Source of the DNA: Tritrichomonas musculus
Taxonomy: Eukaryota; Parabasalia; Tritrichomonadida; Tritrichomonadidae
DNA: 64,000 nucleotides
Direction: 5' to 3'
Assembly: GCA_039105265.1 (NCBI GenBank)
Contig: JAPFFF010000010.1
Location: 1,550,001-1,614,000, forward strand
In this document: in pieces, positions 20,114 through 28,379 of the stretch
Layout of the letters: the number at the start of each line of letters is the position of its first letter
How positions within the stretch are numbered: position 1 is the first letter of the stretch
The notes under the pieces: generated by a model
What the model saw: only the letters and a program-made list of their open reading frames with translations
Databases searched by the model: none
Told to the model about the DNA's origin: nothing
Position numbers and translations under genes: made by a program

Positions 20114-22933
20114 ATGAAATTACTCCTTGCACCTTACCTTATTTCATTACTCTTATTTTTCCCTACAGCCCTGGTTATAATTTGCAAATTTTTATTTTTA
20201 ACAAAATCATCCATATCATACTTAGGCAATCGTTTTAGAGTTATAACCGAACTATTTTTCCAATTGTCTGAATTCGGATTTATTGGATGCATTTATTTTT
20301 GGATCTACTTTTTTTTCAAAAAGATAAACTTATCTACAGTTATATTGAATGTTTATTTCATTTCCTTTTACTTTTTGTTGTTTGCCATCGCACTTTATGA
20401 TTATCAAAATGGCAATTTTAATTCACAAAACGTACTATTTTCTACATTAAAAGCGTATTTACCAATATTTAAATTCCCAGTTCACTTTTCTTTTCCATCA
20501 GACTTTATCCCTAGAAATAATGATAAATCATTAAGTTTCATTACAGATATCATTTTTGCAATTTTAGATGATCCAATATTTTGGTCTTTATTAATCATAT
20601 TTTTCATATTATTCTTTTCATACTGTATTTACTTGATTATTAACTATAAATTCGAGATATGCTCATCAGTATATTCATTGGATTCTCAAAACGACCTCTC
20701 ATGTGATTATTTAATAGATCCGAAATCAGAATCCAACGACAATTTTGATTTCAACGGTAATTACTTCAAAATATTTCATATACTTGGATTCTTATATTTT
20801 ACTTTTGCTCTTTGCTATTCTATAACTCCAATTAGGCAAAGAATAGTTGATATCTCATCTTTTACAACAAATTTCAACATATTTTATTCAATGACACATT
20901 ATGAGAAGAAATTAAATCCAAATATTGACTTATTGAATGTTTCAAGAAGATATTTGCCAAAAGATCGATATTGGTTAGATAATAGAAAAGATCCAATTTA
21001 CCCATTAGTTCATGGTGATATTAATGCATTTTGTGCATACAATCCAACTGATTCAAAATGTCAAAACCAAGCTCATAAAAAAGATATCAAAAATAAATCC
21101 AAAATAAGTAAATTACCTAACGTTTATTTTATGATCATTGAATCCTTTAACCCATTTTCATACCTTATCAATGATGATTTCTTGGATGAGCAAAGCACTG
21201 TAACATCTGCAGATAAAAAATATTATATTACTGATACTCCTTATTATAACGATAAAATTCTCCCTAATTTAGCAAAATATGCCAAAGATGGAATTGTTTT
21301 TTCAGGTATGGCATCACAAGGCCTTCCTACATTATCAGGATTACATTCATTATTAACAGGTGTCCCGCCATCACAAACTTTTATGAACATTATGGAGGCA
21401 ACTGATGCTCATGTTGACGATTTTCCTTCTCATTTTCACGATGTTGAGAAATACCGATCATTTTTTGCAACTTCGACTGATATCAAATTCGATGGTTTTC
21501 ACCTTTGGCTGAATAGAAGGTCAGCAGAGCAAGAAGCAAAGATACTCCTCAATTGTGATGATTCTTCTGATATTTTTAATGATCAGACCCAGATAAAACT
21601 GATGGGAAAGAAATCAAATTTGAAAAAATGCAATCATGAAGAAATTAACAAATTAATTGAGAAGAAAAATATCAAATCTTTTCCAAAATGGTTTGATTAC
21701 ATTGTTGGATTCTTTCCAAATGAGAATCAATCAAAAGTTCTCAATTTAACAGAAGTTTGCTTGAAGAAAAATAACTGGCTTTCTGATAGAGTTTTGTCCA
21801 AAGAAATCCAACTTACGTGGAAACAACAGAAAGAATTTTTAAGGCGAAATAAAATCGACAAGCCACTTTTAGGTGTAACAACAAACATGGAAACTCACAT
21901 TCCATACTTCGGCTTTGACAATCCAAATCAATATGATGCTATTGATCCCAAGATTTCTCGCTTTTCAAGTGAACATAAAAAGAAAAGATTTTTGCGAGTC
22001 AACAAGTACATGGACAAGAATTACATCGGTTCAATGCTTGACTTTTTGAAGAAAGAAGATAACAATACAATCGTTGTTATTGTTGGTGATCATGGCACAA
22101 GAGACATTCCAATTAAAAAATTACACACTCAATTAACAGCAAAAACACAGCTGTCTGGAGATTGTTATGATAAAGCATCAGGAAGTGATTCGTTATTCAT
22201 CACTTCTGGAGCCATTCTTTACTTGGGAGATGATCAAAGAGTTAAAGAGGAGCTGAAATTTGACAAACTAAAAGGAAAGACACTTAAAGTTGCTACAGAT
22301 CATAATGATATTGTTTACACTGTATTAGATACATTATCACGTATTCAAGATAAGCCTCTACCACCAACAAGTCGCCTTGGAAGAAATTTAATAGACTTTT
22401 CTGATGACATTATTAATACATTGAATGAAGGCACATCAAAATTAATTCAAAAATTGAATGATCAAGATTGGCAATCAATAAGTTATTTATCATACCAAAT
22501 TGAATATAAACGAGGTGCTGAATTCATTAGAACTCATTCATCTGGCCCTAAACAAGCTCATTATTACAACGTGTCTTCATTTCCAACATGCGTCAAAACG
22601 AATGATGCTAAAGATAAGAAACTTGGTGGAAAAGAGGCAAAGAGAATGTTCAACGAAATGGCTGATTACTTAAATGTGCAAAATTATCTTCTGTATCATA
22701 ACCGCGTTTTTAACTACGCTTTCAGAAATGAAAAATGTATTGAAAACGGTTCTTGTGAACTTCCTTCAAAATTGGGTCACATAAAACTACATGATAAACC
22801 ACTATTTAAGCTCCTATTCGGTTTCCCTCTAATAATGGCTCTCATTACTGCTTTGATTATTTATATTATTAGAATGTATTCTTCAGCTTTTCAGGAAAAA
22901 AAAGAAATAGATGTTAATATACCTGATATTTAA
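20114..22933 (+). CDS. LTA-synthase/sulfatase-family membrane enzyme
   Basis: I start at ATG 20114, the first ATG in frame, which precedes a membrane helix (KLLLAPYLISLLLFFP); the product is 939 residues. About five N-terminal helices (to residue about 245) precede a large alkaline-phosphatase/sulfatase-fold domain, and one more helix lies near the C-terminus. Metal and nucleophile motifs resemble LtaS and phosphoglycerol transferases: Glu343 in MIIES, probable nucleophile Thr406 in GLPTLSG, and Asp659-His660 in VGDHGTRD. Bacterial homologues transfer phosphoglycerol to membrane lipids or glycans. Trichomonads carry phosphorylated surface glycolipids, so a role in decorating lipophosphoglycan is possible but unproven. 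A sulfatase activity cannot be excluded. The stop overlaps TAAA. Confidence 0.8.
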   Translation: MKLLLAPYLISLLLFFPTALVIICKFLFLTKSSISYLGNRFRVITELFFQLSEFGFIGCIYFWIYFFFKKINLSTVILNVYFISFYFLLFAIALYDYQNGNFNSQNVLFSTLKAYLPIFKFPVHFSFPSDFIPRNNDKSLSFITDIIFAILDDPIFWSLLIIFFILFFSYCIYLIINYKFEICSSVYSLDSQNDLSCDYLIDPKSESNDNFDFNGNYFKIFHILGFLYFTFALCYSITPIRQRIVDISSFTTNFNIFYSMTHYEKKLNPNIDLLNVSRRYLPKDRYWLDNRKDPIYPLVHGDINAFCAYNPTDSKCQNQAHKKDIKNKSKISKLPNVYFMIIESFNPFSYLINDDFLDEQSTVTSADKKYYITDTPYYNDKILPNLAKYAKDGIVFSGMASQGLPTLSGLHSLLTGVPPSQTFMNIMEATDAHVDDFPSHFHDVEKYRSFFATSTDIKFDGFHLWLNRRSAEQEAKILLNCDDSSDIFNDQTQIKLMGKKSNLKKCNHEEINKLIEKKNIKSFPKWFDYIVGFFPNENQSKVLNLTEVCLKKNNWLSDRVLSKEIQLTWKQQKEFLRRNKIDKPLLGVTTNMETHIPYFGFDNPNQYDAIDPKISRFSSEHKKKRFLRVNKYMDKNYIGSMLDFLKKEDNNTIVVIVGDHGTRDIPIKKLHTQLTAKTQLSGDCYDKASGSDSLFITSGAILYLGDDQRVKEELKFDKLKGKTLKVATDHNDIVYTVLDTLSRIQDKPLPPTSRLGRNLIDFSDDIINTLNEGTSKLIQKLNDQDWQSISYLSYQIEYKRGAEFIRTHSSGPKQAHYYNVSSFPTCVKTNDAKDKKLGGKEAKRMFNEMADYLNVQNYLLYHNRVFNYAFRNEKCIENGSCELPSKLGHIKLHDKPLFKLLFGFPLIMALITALIIYIIRMYSSAFQEKKEIDVNIPDI

Positions 22934-23401
22934 AGAAAAAAGATATTTGTTGTTTTATTATCATTTATTATGAATCATTTTTTATATAGCATACATAAGA
23001 ATTCGATTTAATATATATCTATATTTGTTTACCAATAGAGATATCAATATTCATATGATATATATTCAATTAAAAATTTAAGGCATCTTGAATTTCTCTA
23101 AAAAAGAATTTTAATAAAATTAAATTTTATTCTTTCAAAATTGAATAGGTTTTTGATCTGCATTTCAATGATATTTTTAGCATTTTTATCAAGCTTACTT
23201 AAATTCTTTTACTCAAAAATATTATTTAATTAATATGAAATAAAAAAAGGAATAAAATGCTTAAATTTCTTTTTCATTGTGATTTTTTGAGTTTTGAGAA
23301 AAATCCCATCAATATTGAGAGAATTGTTATATTTTTTTGATCGGAATATTTTGAATTATGTATCGTCATTTTTTTGAATTGAATATATAATACTTATTAC
23401 T
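22934..23401. other. AT-rich intergenic region
   Basis: No gene is supported between the LTA-synthase-like gene and the amidohydrolase gene; I see only AT-rich sequence. Confidence 0.45.
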
Positions 23402-23407
23402 TCATTT
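23402..23407 (+). promoter_or_regulatory. Initiator-like element TCATTT
   Basis: TCATTT is placed 12 bases before the amidohydrolase ATG and matches the trichomonad initiator consensus in sequence and position. Confidence 0.4.
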
Positions 23408-23418
23408 TTTTTTTTTAG

Positions 23419-24420
23419 ATGAAAATCATTGCACTAGAAGAGCATGCATTAGATAAACCCCTCGGTGCTGCCTCAAATAAAACTTGTCAAGAGAATTATC
23501 CATTTTATCATGCATTCACTCATCCACAAAATTATTTTGGGAAAGTGAAAGATCCCTTTGAACTAGGAGAGAAAAGGATCAAAGAAATGGATAAAAATGG
23601 AATTGATATGGAAATTCTTTCCTATACTAACAACTCTCAATGGATTCAAGGACAAGAAGCAATTGATCTTTCAAAAGCAGCTAATGATTCGTTGGCACTA
23701 GCAGTAAAACAATATCCAAAGAGGTTCAGAGCTTTTGCAACTCTTCCTTGGTCCGATCCGCTGGCAGCATCCCAAGAATTACGAAGAGCAATTCAAGAAT
23801 TAGGATTTGTTGGCACACTCTTAAATGGAAGACCCCAGGCAGGTAACATATACCTTGATGATAAGTGTTATTACCCAATTTGGGAGGTCTTAACGGAATT
23901 TGACCTTCCAATATATATTCATCCAGGAATAACTTCCCCAGATGTTATCAAAGCTTATTATACTGGATATGATGAACAATTGAGTATGATATTGAGCACT
24001 TTTGGCTTTGGGTGGCATCTTGAAGCTGGAATTCAAGTAATTCGTATGATCCTTAGTGGCGTTTTTGAAAAATTCCCAACTTTAAAAGTCATTTCTGGTC
24101 ACTGGGGAGAACTTATTCCTTATTATTTAACAAGATTTGATCAAATGTTCCCTCCATCAATTACTAGCCTGAAAGAAAAATTTTCGTTTTATTATAAACG
24201 AAATGTTTGGGTCACCCCAAGTGGTATCTATGATAACGAAGACCTTGAGCTCTGTGTGAAAAAACTTGGAATAGATCATATTCTTTTTTCGGCAGATTAT
24301 CCTTTTATTGCTGAAGAAGGGGCTGTTCCATTCATTGAAAACTCATCTTTATCAAAAGAAGAAAAAGAACTTTTTGGAAGTAAAAATGCAGAAAAGCTTC
24401 TTCATATCAACATCGAATGA
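23419..24420 (+). CDS. Amidohydrolase-2 family metal enzyme (decarboxylase-like)
   Basis: The 333-residue protein has the full length and layout of the amidohydrolase-2 (ACMSD / gamma-resorcylate decarboxylase) family, a TIM barrel with one metal. Visible motifs are the N-terminal EEH (residues 7-9), His168 in IYIHPG, His228 in SGHWGE and Asp293 in SADYPF, the expected metal ligands and catalytic residues. Relatives decarboxylate aromatic or 2-amino-muconate-type acids; substrate here cannot be read from sequence. There is no signal peptide, so it is probably cytosolic. The family is mainly bacterial and fungal, so lateral acquisition is likely (inference). The ATG directly follows a T-rich run containing an initiator-like motif. 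Confidence 0.88.
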   Translation: MKIIALEEHALDKPLGAASNKTCQENYPFYHAFTHPQNYFGKVKDPFELGEKRIKEMDKNGIDMEILSYTNNSQWIQGQEAIDLSKAANDSLALAVKQYPKRFRAFATLPWSDPLAASQELRRAIQELGFVGTLLNGRPQAGNIYLDDKCYYPIWEVLTEFDLPIYIHPGITSPDVIKAYYTGYDEQLSMILSTFGFGWHLEAGIQVIRMILSGVFEKFPTLKVISGHWGELIPYYLTRFDQMFPPSITSLKEKFSFYYKRNVWVTPSGIYDNEDLELCVKKLGIDHILFSADYPFIAEEGAVPFIENSSLSKEEKELFGSKNAEKLLHINIE

Positions 24421-24950
24421 GATATTGATATTCAAATAAAATATAACAAAAATAAATTTTTTTATTCATAACACTACTATAAGGATTTAAAGAATTTATA
24501 ATAATCATAATCAATGAAATTGTCCTTTTGAAAAATCAAATCTCATTTTTTCTAATTTTTTTATTAAGTTTATATATTTTTTGTAATCAATATGATATAA
24601 AATTTTTAATATAATCATTAAACGCCTGATAAGAAAAACTAGAAATCCATAATCAAATCAGAATTTGAAAATTGGCAGCAACTTCAACACAAATAAATGT
24701 TCCATTGTAATAACAAAATTTGATAAGCATCTCTCTTGAATTAACGATAGTATCTATAATTATTCCCCTTTATGGATTCTTATTGTTAAAAAATTTGTTT
24801 TTGTAAAAAGATATTATATTTTCTCTCAAAATTGAATATAATTTACACATTCAAAATATATAATAATAATTCAAAATTGAACGACACATTCAAATATTAA
24901 AATAAACATAATTCAAAAATTAAAAAGAAAGAAAAAATAATTTAAACACA
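24421..24950. other. AT-rich intergenic region
   Basis: About 530 bp with no supported gene, RNA or hairpin. Confidence 0.45.
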
Positions 24951-24956
24951 TCATTT
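24951..24956 (+). promoter_or_regulatory. Initiator-like element TCATTT
   Basis: TCATTT lies five bases before the ATG at 24962. It supports the reality of the small Thr-rich gene downstream. Confidence 0.45.
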
Positions 24957-24961
24957 TTAAT

Positions 24962-25282
24962 ATGAGCTCAAATTGCGCTTGCACAAGTTCCAAAGTTACA
25001 CACGAATCAATAACAGAGAATGGCAAAACAATAGAGAGAACAACTAAAGTTGATACCATCACAGATAAAGATGGCAAAGTCCATACAACAACAACAGTAA
25101 CTGATACAACAGTTGATCCAGAAGGACATAAGACAACCACCACTCACACAACTACAGGAACGGGTACTGCAGAACCGATTGATTTCAAGAATGATGATTT
25201 TGATGCTGAATTCGATAGAATGAAGGCTAAAATGGATGCCGATTTCAAAGATTTCACTAATGAACACCCAGCATTAAAATAA
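24962..25282 (+). CDS. Small Thr-rich acidic protein with Cys-containing N-terminus
   Basis: The 106-residue product has three parts: MSSNCACTSSK at the N-terminus with two Cys, a Thr-rich beta-like middle with an approximate internal repeat (ITDKDGKVHTTTTVTDTT, then VDPEGHKTTTTHTTT), and an acidic helical end (DDFDAEFDRMKAKMDADFKD). Codon use is richer in G/C than the flanks, an initiator-like motif precedes it and the stop overlaps TAAA, so I regard it as a real gene. No family is recognised. The early Cys residues could be lipidated, which would tether it to a membrane, but this is speculation. Confidence 0.65.
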   Translation: MSSNCACTSSKVTHESITENGKTIERTTKVDTITDKDGKVHTTTTVTDTTVDPEGHKTTTTHTTTGTGTAEPIDFKNDDFDAEFDRMKAKMDADFKDFTNEHPALK

Positions 25283-25451
25283 AATAAATAGATATAAATA
25301 TAATAAAAAAATATTAAATTTAATAATTTGATTCTTTGTTTTTGTAGTTTATTTTTAACTTTTAGATAATAAAACTCAAAATCGAAAAAGATTTTAGATG
25401 AAGGTTTATTTCCATTGGGTTGATAAAGCAGAAAACTTTGAGTTAATAAAA

Positions 25452-25640
25452 TTATTCATTGTTAAGTTTCTTTGTAAATAATGCTTCAGATGGAGATCCT
25501 TCGAAAGCATTATCTGCAATTGATGTTACTGATTATGGTATTTCATGACTATTCAGTGATTGATCTTTAAAAGAAAATTCATCAATTATTTCCACTGAAG
25601 AAGTAACCATTATTGTTTGAAGTTTTTTATAGCCATCAAA
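25452..25640 (-). pseudogene. Small BspA-like LRR remnant
   Basis: The minus strand reads SSVEIIDEFSFKDQSLN, a stop, then SVTSIADNAFEGSPS and a natural-looking end ALFTKKLNNE with TAA at 25452-25454. Two degenerate BspA repeats are recognisable. It lies back to back with the ankyrin remnant at 25644. Confidence 0.6.
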
Positions 25641-25643
25641 TGA

Positions 25644-26513
25644 ATGCTTTCCTATTTTTCTCCCAGACACCAAAAATTTAAATATCATATATATTTCTAT
25701 AAAGAATTTCATTCAAAATATAAAAATTCAAGTGATGAATATTATGAATATTACTCGAATGAAGAATATACGAATAAAAAACGTATTGGTGAAAATGATA
25801 ATTATATATGCAAATTAATTCGAGAAGATCCACTTGATGAATTTATTGAATACATCAAGAAAAATAATATGAAAACAACGGGAAAAATTGTATCAGATGA
25901 ATTTGAAACAAATTGTACATTAAAAAATGAAACATACATTGAATATGCAGCATTTTTTTCATTTTTTATATTTTTAAATATTTAAATTAAAAATTTTTAA
26001 ATATTTGTATTTAAATGACGAAAATATAACATATTCGATTTGGCAATATGCTTTTCATGGAAATAATGCCGAAATAATTCATTGGATCAACTAAAGTATA
26101 GTTAGTCTTTTCTGAAGAACCTTCAAAAAGTGGAAATCATTCAGAAAAAATAATCTAAATAAAATAATTGAAAAAACAAATCTTTTTATATTTTCACATA
26201 ATTTATACCGAGACTACATACCGCCTAGCGGGCGTCGAGCGAGGCTGAGCGAAGCGAAGCCGAGTCGAGACCCCGCGGTAGGCGGTAAGAATCGGTCATC
26301 TGATAAAATAGATGTCAATTTAATATGCTTTTTTATTTTTGATAGTTTTAATGATATTTCAAACTGATTATTTAAATGAAGAAATTCAAATTTATTTTGT
26401 TTTACATGACAGCTTTAGATATCGCAAATAATTGTAGACACAAAAATTGGGAAATTATTCAACTTTTAAAGCTACATGGGGGCCAAATCATCAGAACAAA
26501 AATGATGATTTAA
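25644..26513 (+). pseudogene. Decayed DUF3447/ankyrin gene
   Basis: The first 100 codons give the usual leader of trichomonad ankyrin proteins (ICKLIREDPLDEFIEYIK, then ETYIEYAAFFSF). A second frame continues YSIWQYAFHGNNAEIIHW near 26040-26090, and a third piece reads TALDIANNCRHKNWEIIQLL near 26405-26480. Between the last two, at about 26095-26400, is unrelated AT-rich sequence containing a GC-rich hairpin. Several frame changes and missing repeats mark it as dead. It was probably a smaller relative of the gene at 6970. Confidence 0.7.
26207..26296. repeat. GC-rich imperfect stem-loop in AT-rich DNA
   Basis: A compact block rich in G and C is set in very AT-rich flanks. Nested complementary arms are visible: ACCGA 26207-26211 with TCGGT 26292-26296, TACCGCCTA 26219-26227 with TAGGCGGTA 26279-26287, GCGGG 26228-26232 with CCCGC 26272-26276, and GGCT 26243-26246 with AGCC 26258-26261. 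The apex holds GAGCGAAGCGA. The core TGAGCGAAGC also appears in the hairpin at 32070-32127. Nature unknown: a structured RNA, a small mobile palindrome or a foreign insertion are all possible. Confidence 0.7.
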
Positions 26514-26789
26514 TTATTGAGTTTTGCAACTCTTTTTTATTATTAAATGAATGAAAAACTTAATTTATTATTAAATGAAGTTTATCCTTTTAAGTAAAAA
26601 TAAACTTAATTTTCATTTCTATTTTTGGTAATCATTAATATCTGATTCAATATGTTTTTTTCTTCTCTGGATTTTTCGAGGAAATTTCGTTTGATTCTAT
26701 TTGTAGATGTTGTATCACTAGTTTCTGGTAGCTCATTGTTGTTCTTCGAGGAGAATATTTCGGGAACAACTTAACCCATTCTTTGCTAA

Positions 26790-27740
26790 TCTAGATAAAA
26801 AGTTTAATATTTTGGAACAAAAAATTACTGATTTGGATCACAAGTATGATCGTGTTTCAGGAGAAAAAGCAAAGCATATTTCAGCAAAATCAGCGTGTTA
26901 TATTGAAGGAAATGATTTCTCAGGATCAGAAACTTTAGTTGTTATTGGAGATCAATTTTTGGTAGCCACACTATGGCCCACAGTTCGTCATATGATATAT
27001 GATAATGCATCCCAAAAAAAACTTAATATAAGATAGATATGGTAATGGGTGTTTCACGCCATACTACACACATGAAACTTACACCTTTGGTCTATTTTAA
27101 TAACGAAAATGACAAAATGACAATCGAAAAGAGATATCATGTTCAACGTCTCATGGCCCATTATTCTTAGACAGGATATTTCAACTCAGAAAGCTTTTTG
27201 ACAGCAATTCATAAAAGTGGAATAAAATACTTGGATGAAACATCAGAAAACTATCAGAATGAACTTGAAAATAATGAATTCATAATAAATGATGAAAACC
27301 AATTTGAACATACAAATTTATTTTCAGAAAATCAAAATGAAATTGAAAATAATGATGAAATTCAAACTACAACTATATCGCCTTCAAAAAAAGAATCATC
27401 TGAGGCAAGAAGAATAATATAGAGTGCTAAAAGAATTTGTAATGAAAAAAATAAATATAATAAAAGCGAAATTATTCAATGCAAGAAGACATTGTATGAA
27501 AAGAATAATGTTGAGAACATTTATGGTCTCTTTTTCAATACATTAACAGGAATTCCAAAGTCTTATGCAGATTTTAAAGTATCACTTAAAAAATCAAATG
27601 AACCAAAAACTTTAATAATAAATGAAGACATTTTCGAAGATCAGGACAATCATATGTCATATAAATCCAGAAATTTTCGTTCAGTTCTTGTTGATTCCAA
27701 ATTTTTAATAAAATTATTTGAAACGAAATATGGAACATTG
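26790..27740 (+). pseudogene. Decayed gene of unknown family
   Basis: Two linked frames look once coding. The first, about 26790-27030, reads a coiled-coil-like start (EQKITDLDHKYDRVSGEK) and DFSGSETLVVIGDQFLVATL. The second, 27039-27740, holds FLTAIHKSGIKYLDETSENY, an Asn/Glu-rich spacer, and NIYGLFFNTLTGIPKSYADF. The second frame contains TAG codons at 27168 and 27420. I do not recognise the family; it could belong to a lost host gene or to a mobile element. It ends at a 26-A tract, beyond which the inverted PA200-like fragment begins. Confidence 0.45.
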
Positions 27741-27766
27741 AAAAAAAAAAAAAAAAAAAAAAAAAA
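27741..27766. repeat. Poly(A) tract of 26 bases at a duplication junction
   Basis: The run of A separates the unknown pseudogene from the inverted fragment of the PA200-like gene. Its location exactly at the junction suggests a link to how the fragment was inserted or captured, though such tracts are common in this genome. Confidence 0.6.
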
Positions 27767-28000
27767 TGTTGAAGGTGTTTCTTTCAATCATTTCATTGAT
27801 ATTCTCAGGTAAAATGAGTTACATTGAAAGAAACAAATTCATCATTTCATTCACCAACAAATATAAAAATTTTAACTCAATTTTTTTGTTAATGAAAAAG
27901 TCGACTTAATGAACTGTTCTTTTTCATTGATATTTGAAGAATTGAGAATCTTTATAATTATGCGCATATATTTAATAAACAAAGGTAATTTCTTATTGAA
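27767..28000 (-). pseudogene. Inverted fragment of the PA200-like gene
   Basis: Read on the minus strand, this stretch matches bases about 36838-37088 of the gene at 32312-37504. Both contain CAGTTCATTAAGTCGAC and GTTGGTGAATGAAATGATG, and both run to TTCAACATT, where this copy passes into the A tract. Translated pieces LPLFIKYM and LNSSNINEKEQFIKST match the intact gene. The copy has a deletion of about 25 bp and many substitutions. It is a decayed segmental duplicate about 9 kb from its parent in opposite orientation. Confidence 0.85.
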
Positions 28001-28140
28001 AAAAAATATATTATTTGAAATAAATTTGTTGAAAATTTTTTGAATAAAATTGTAAATAAACGCCATCTTTTTGCTTCTTTTTTGATTGGGATGTTATTAC
28101 AATTATTTTTTTTACATAATTTTTTTTTTTTTTAAATTGT

Positions 28141-28148
28141 TTAATAAT
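28141..28148. repeat. Candidate 8-bp target-site duplication, left copy
   Basis: TTAATAAT here is repeated at 31982-31989, flanking the inverted ends of the hAT element. An 8-bp duplication is diagnostic of hAT insertion, though the sequence is AT-rich, so a chance match is not excluded. Confidence 0.55.
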
Positions 28149-28341
28149 ATAGTTGTACCTGGCCATTTTTTTTTGACCAGTGGTCAAAATCCTGGTCAAC
28201 TTATAATTTGACAATTTTATCATATCACATCTTTCAATTTTCAATGCCTATTCAAAATTCAAATAAAATTTGAATGACATTAATTTTATTTGAATTGTTA
28301 TATATATATATTATATATATTTAAAACAAATTTTTGATCTT

Positions 28342-28379
<38 letters not shown>

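Noticed and set aside
26790-28140. Possible retroelement or Maverick remnant
   Set aside because: No integrase, reverse transcriptase, polymerase B or capsid motif could be seen; one part is a fragment of a host gene and the other is unrecognised.
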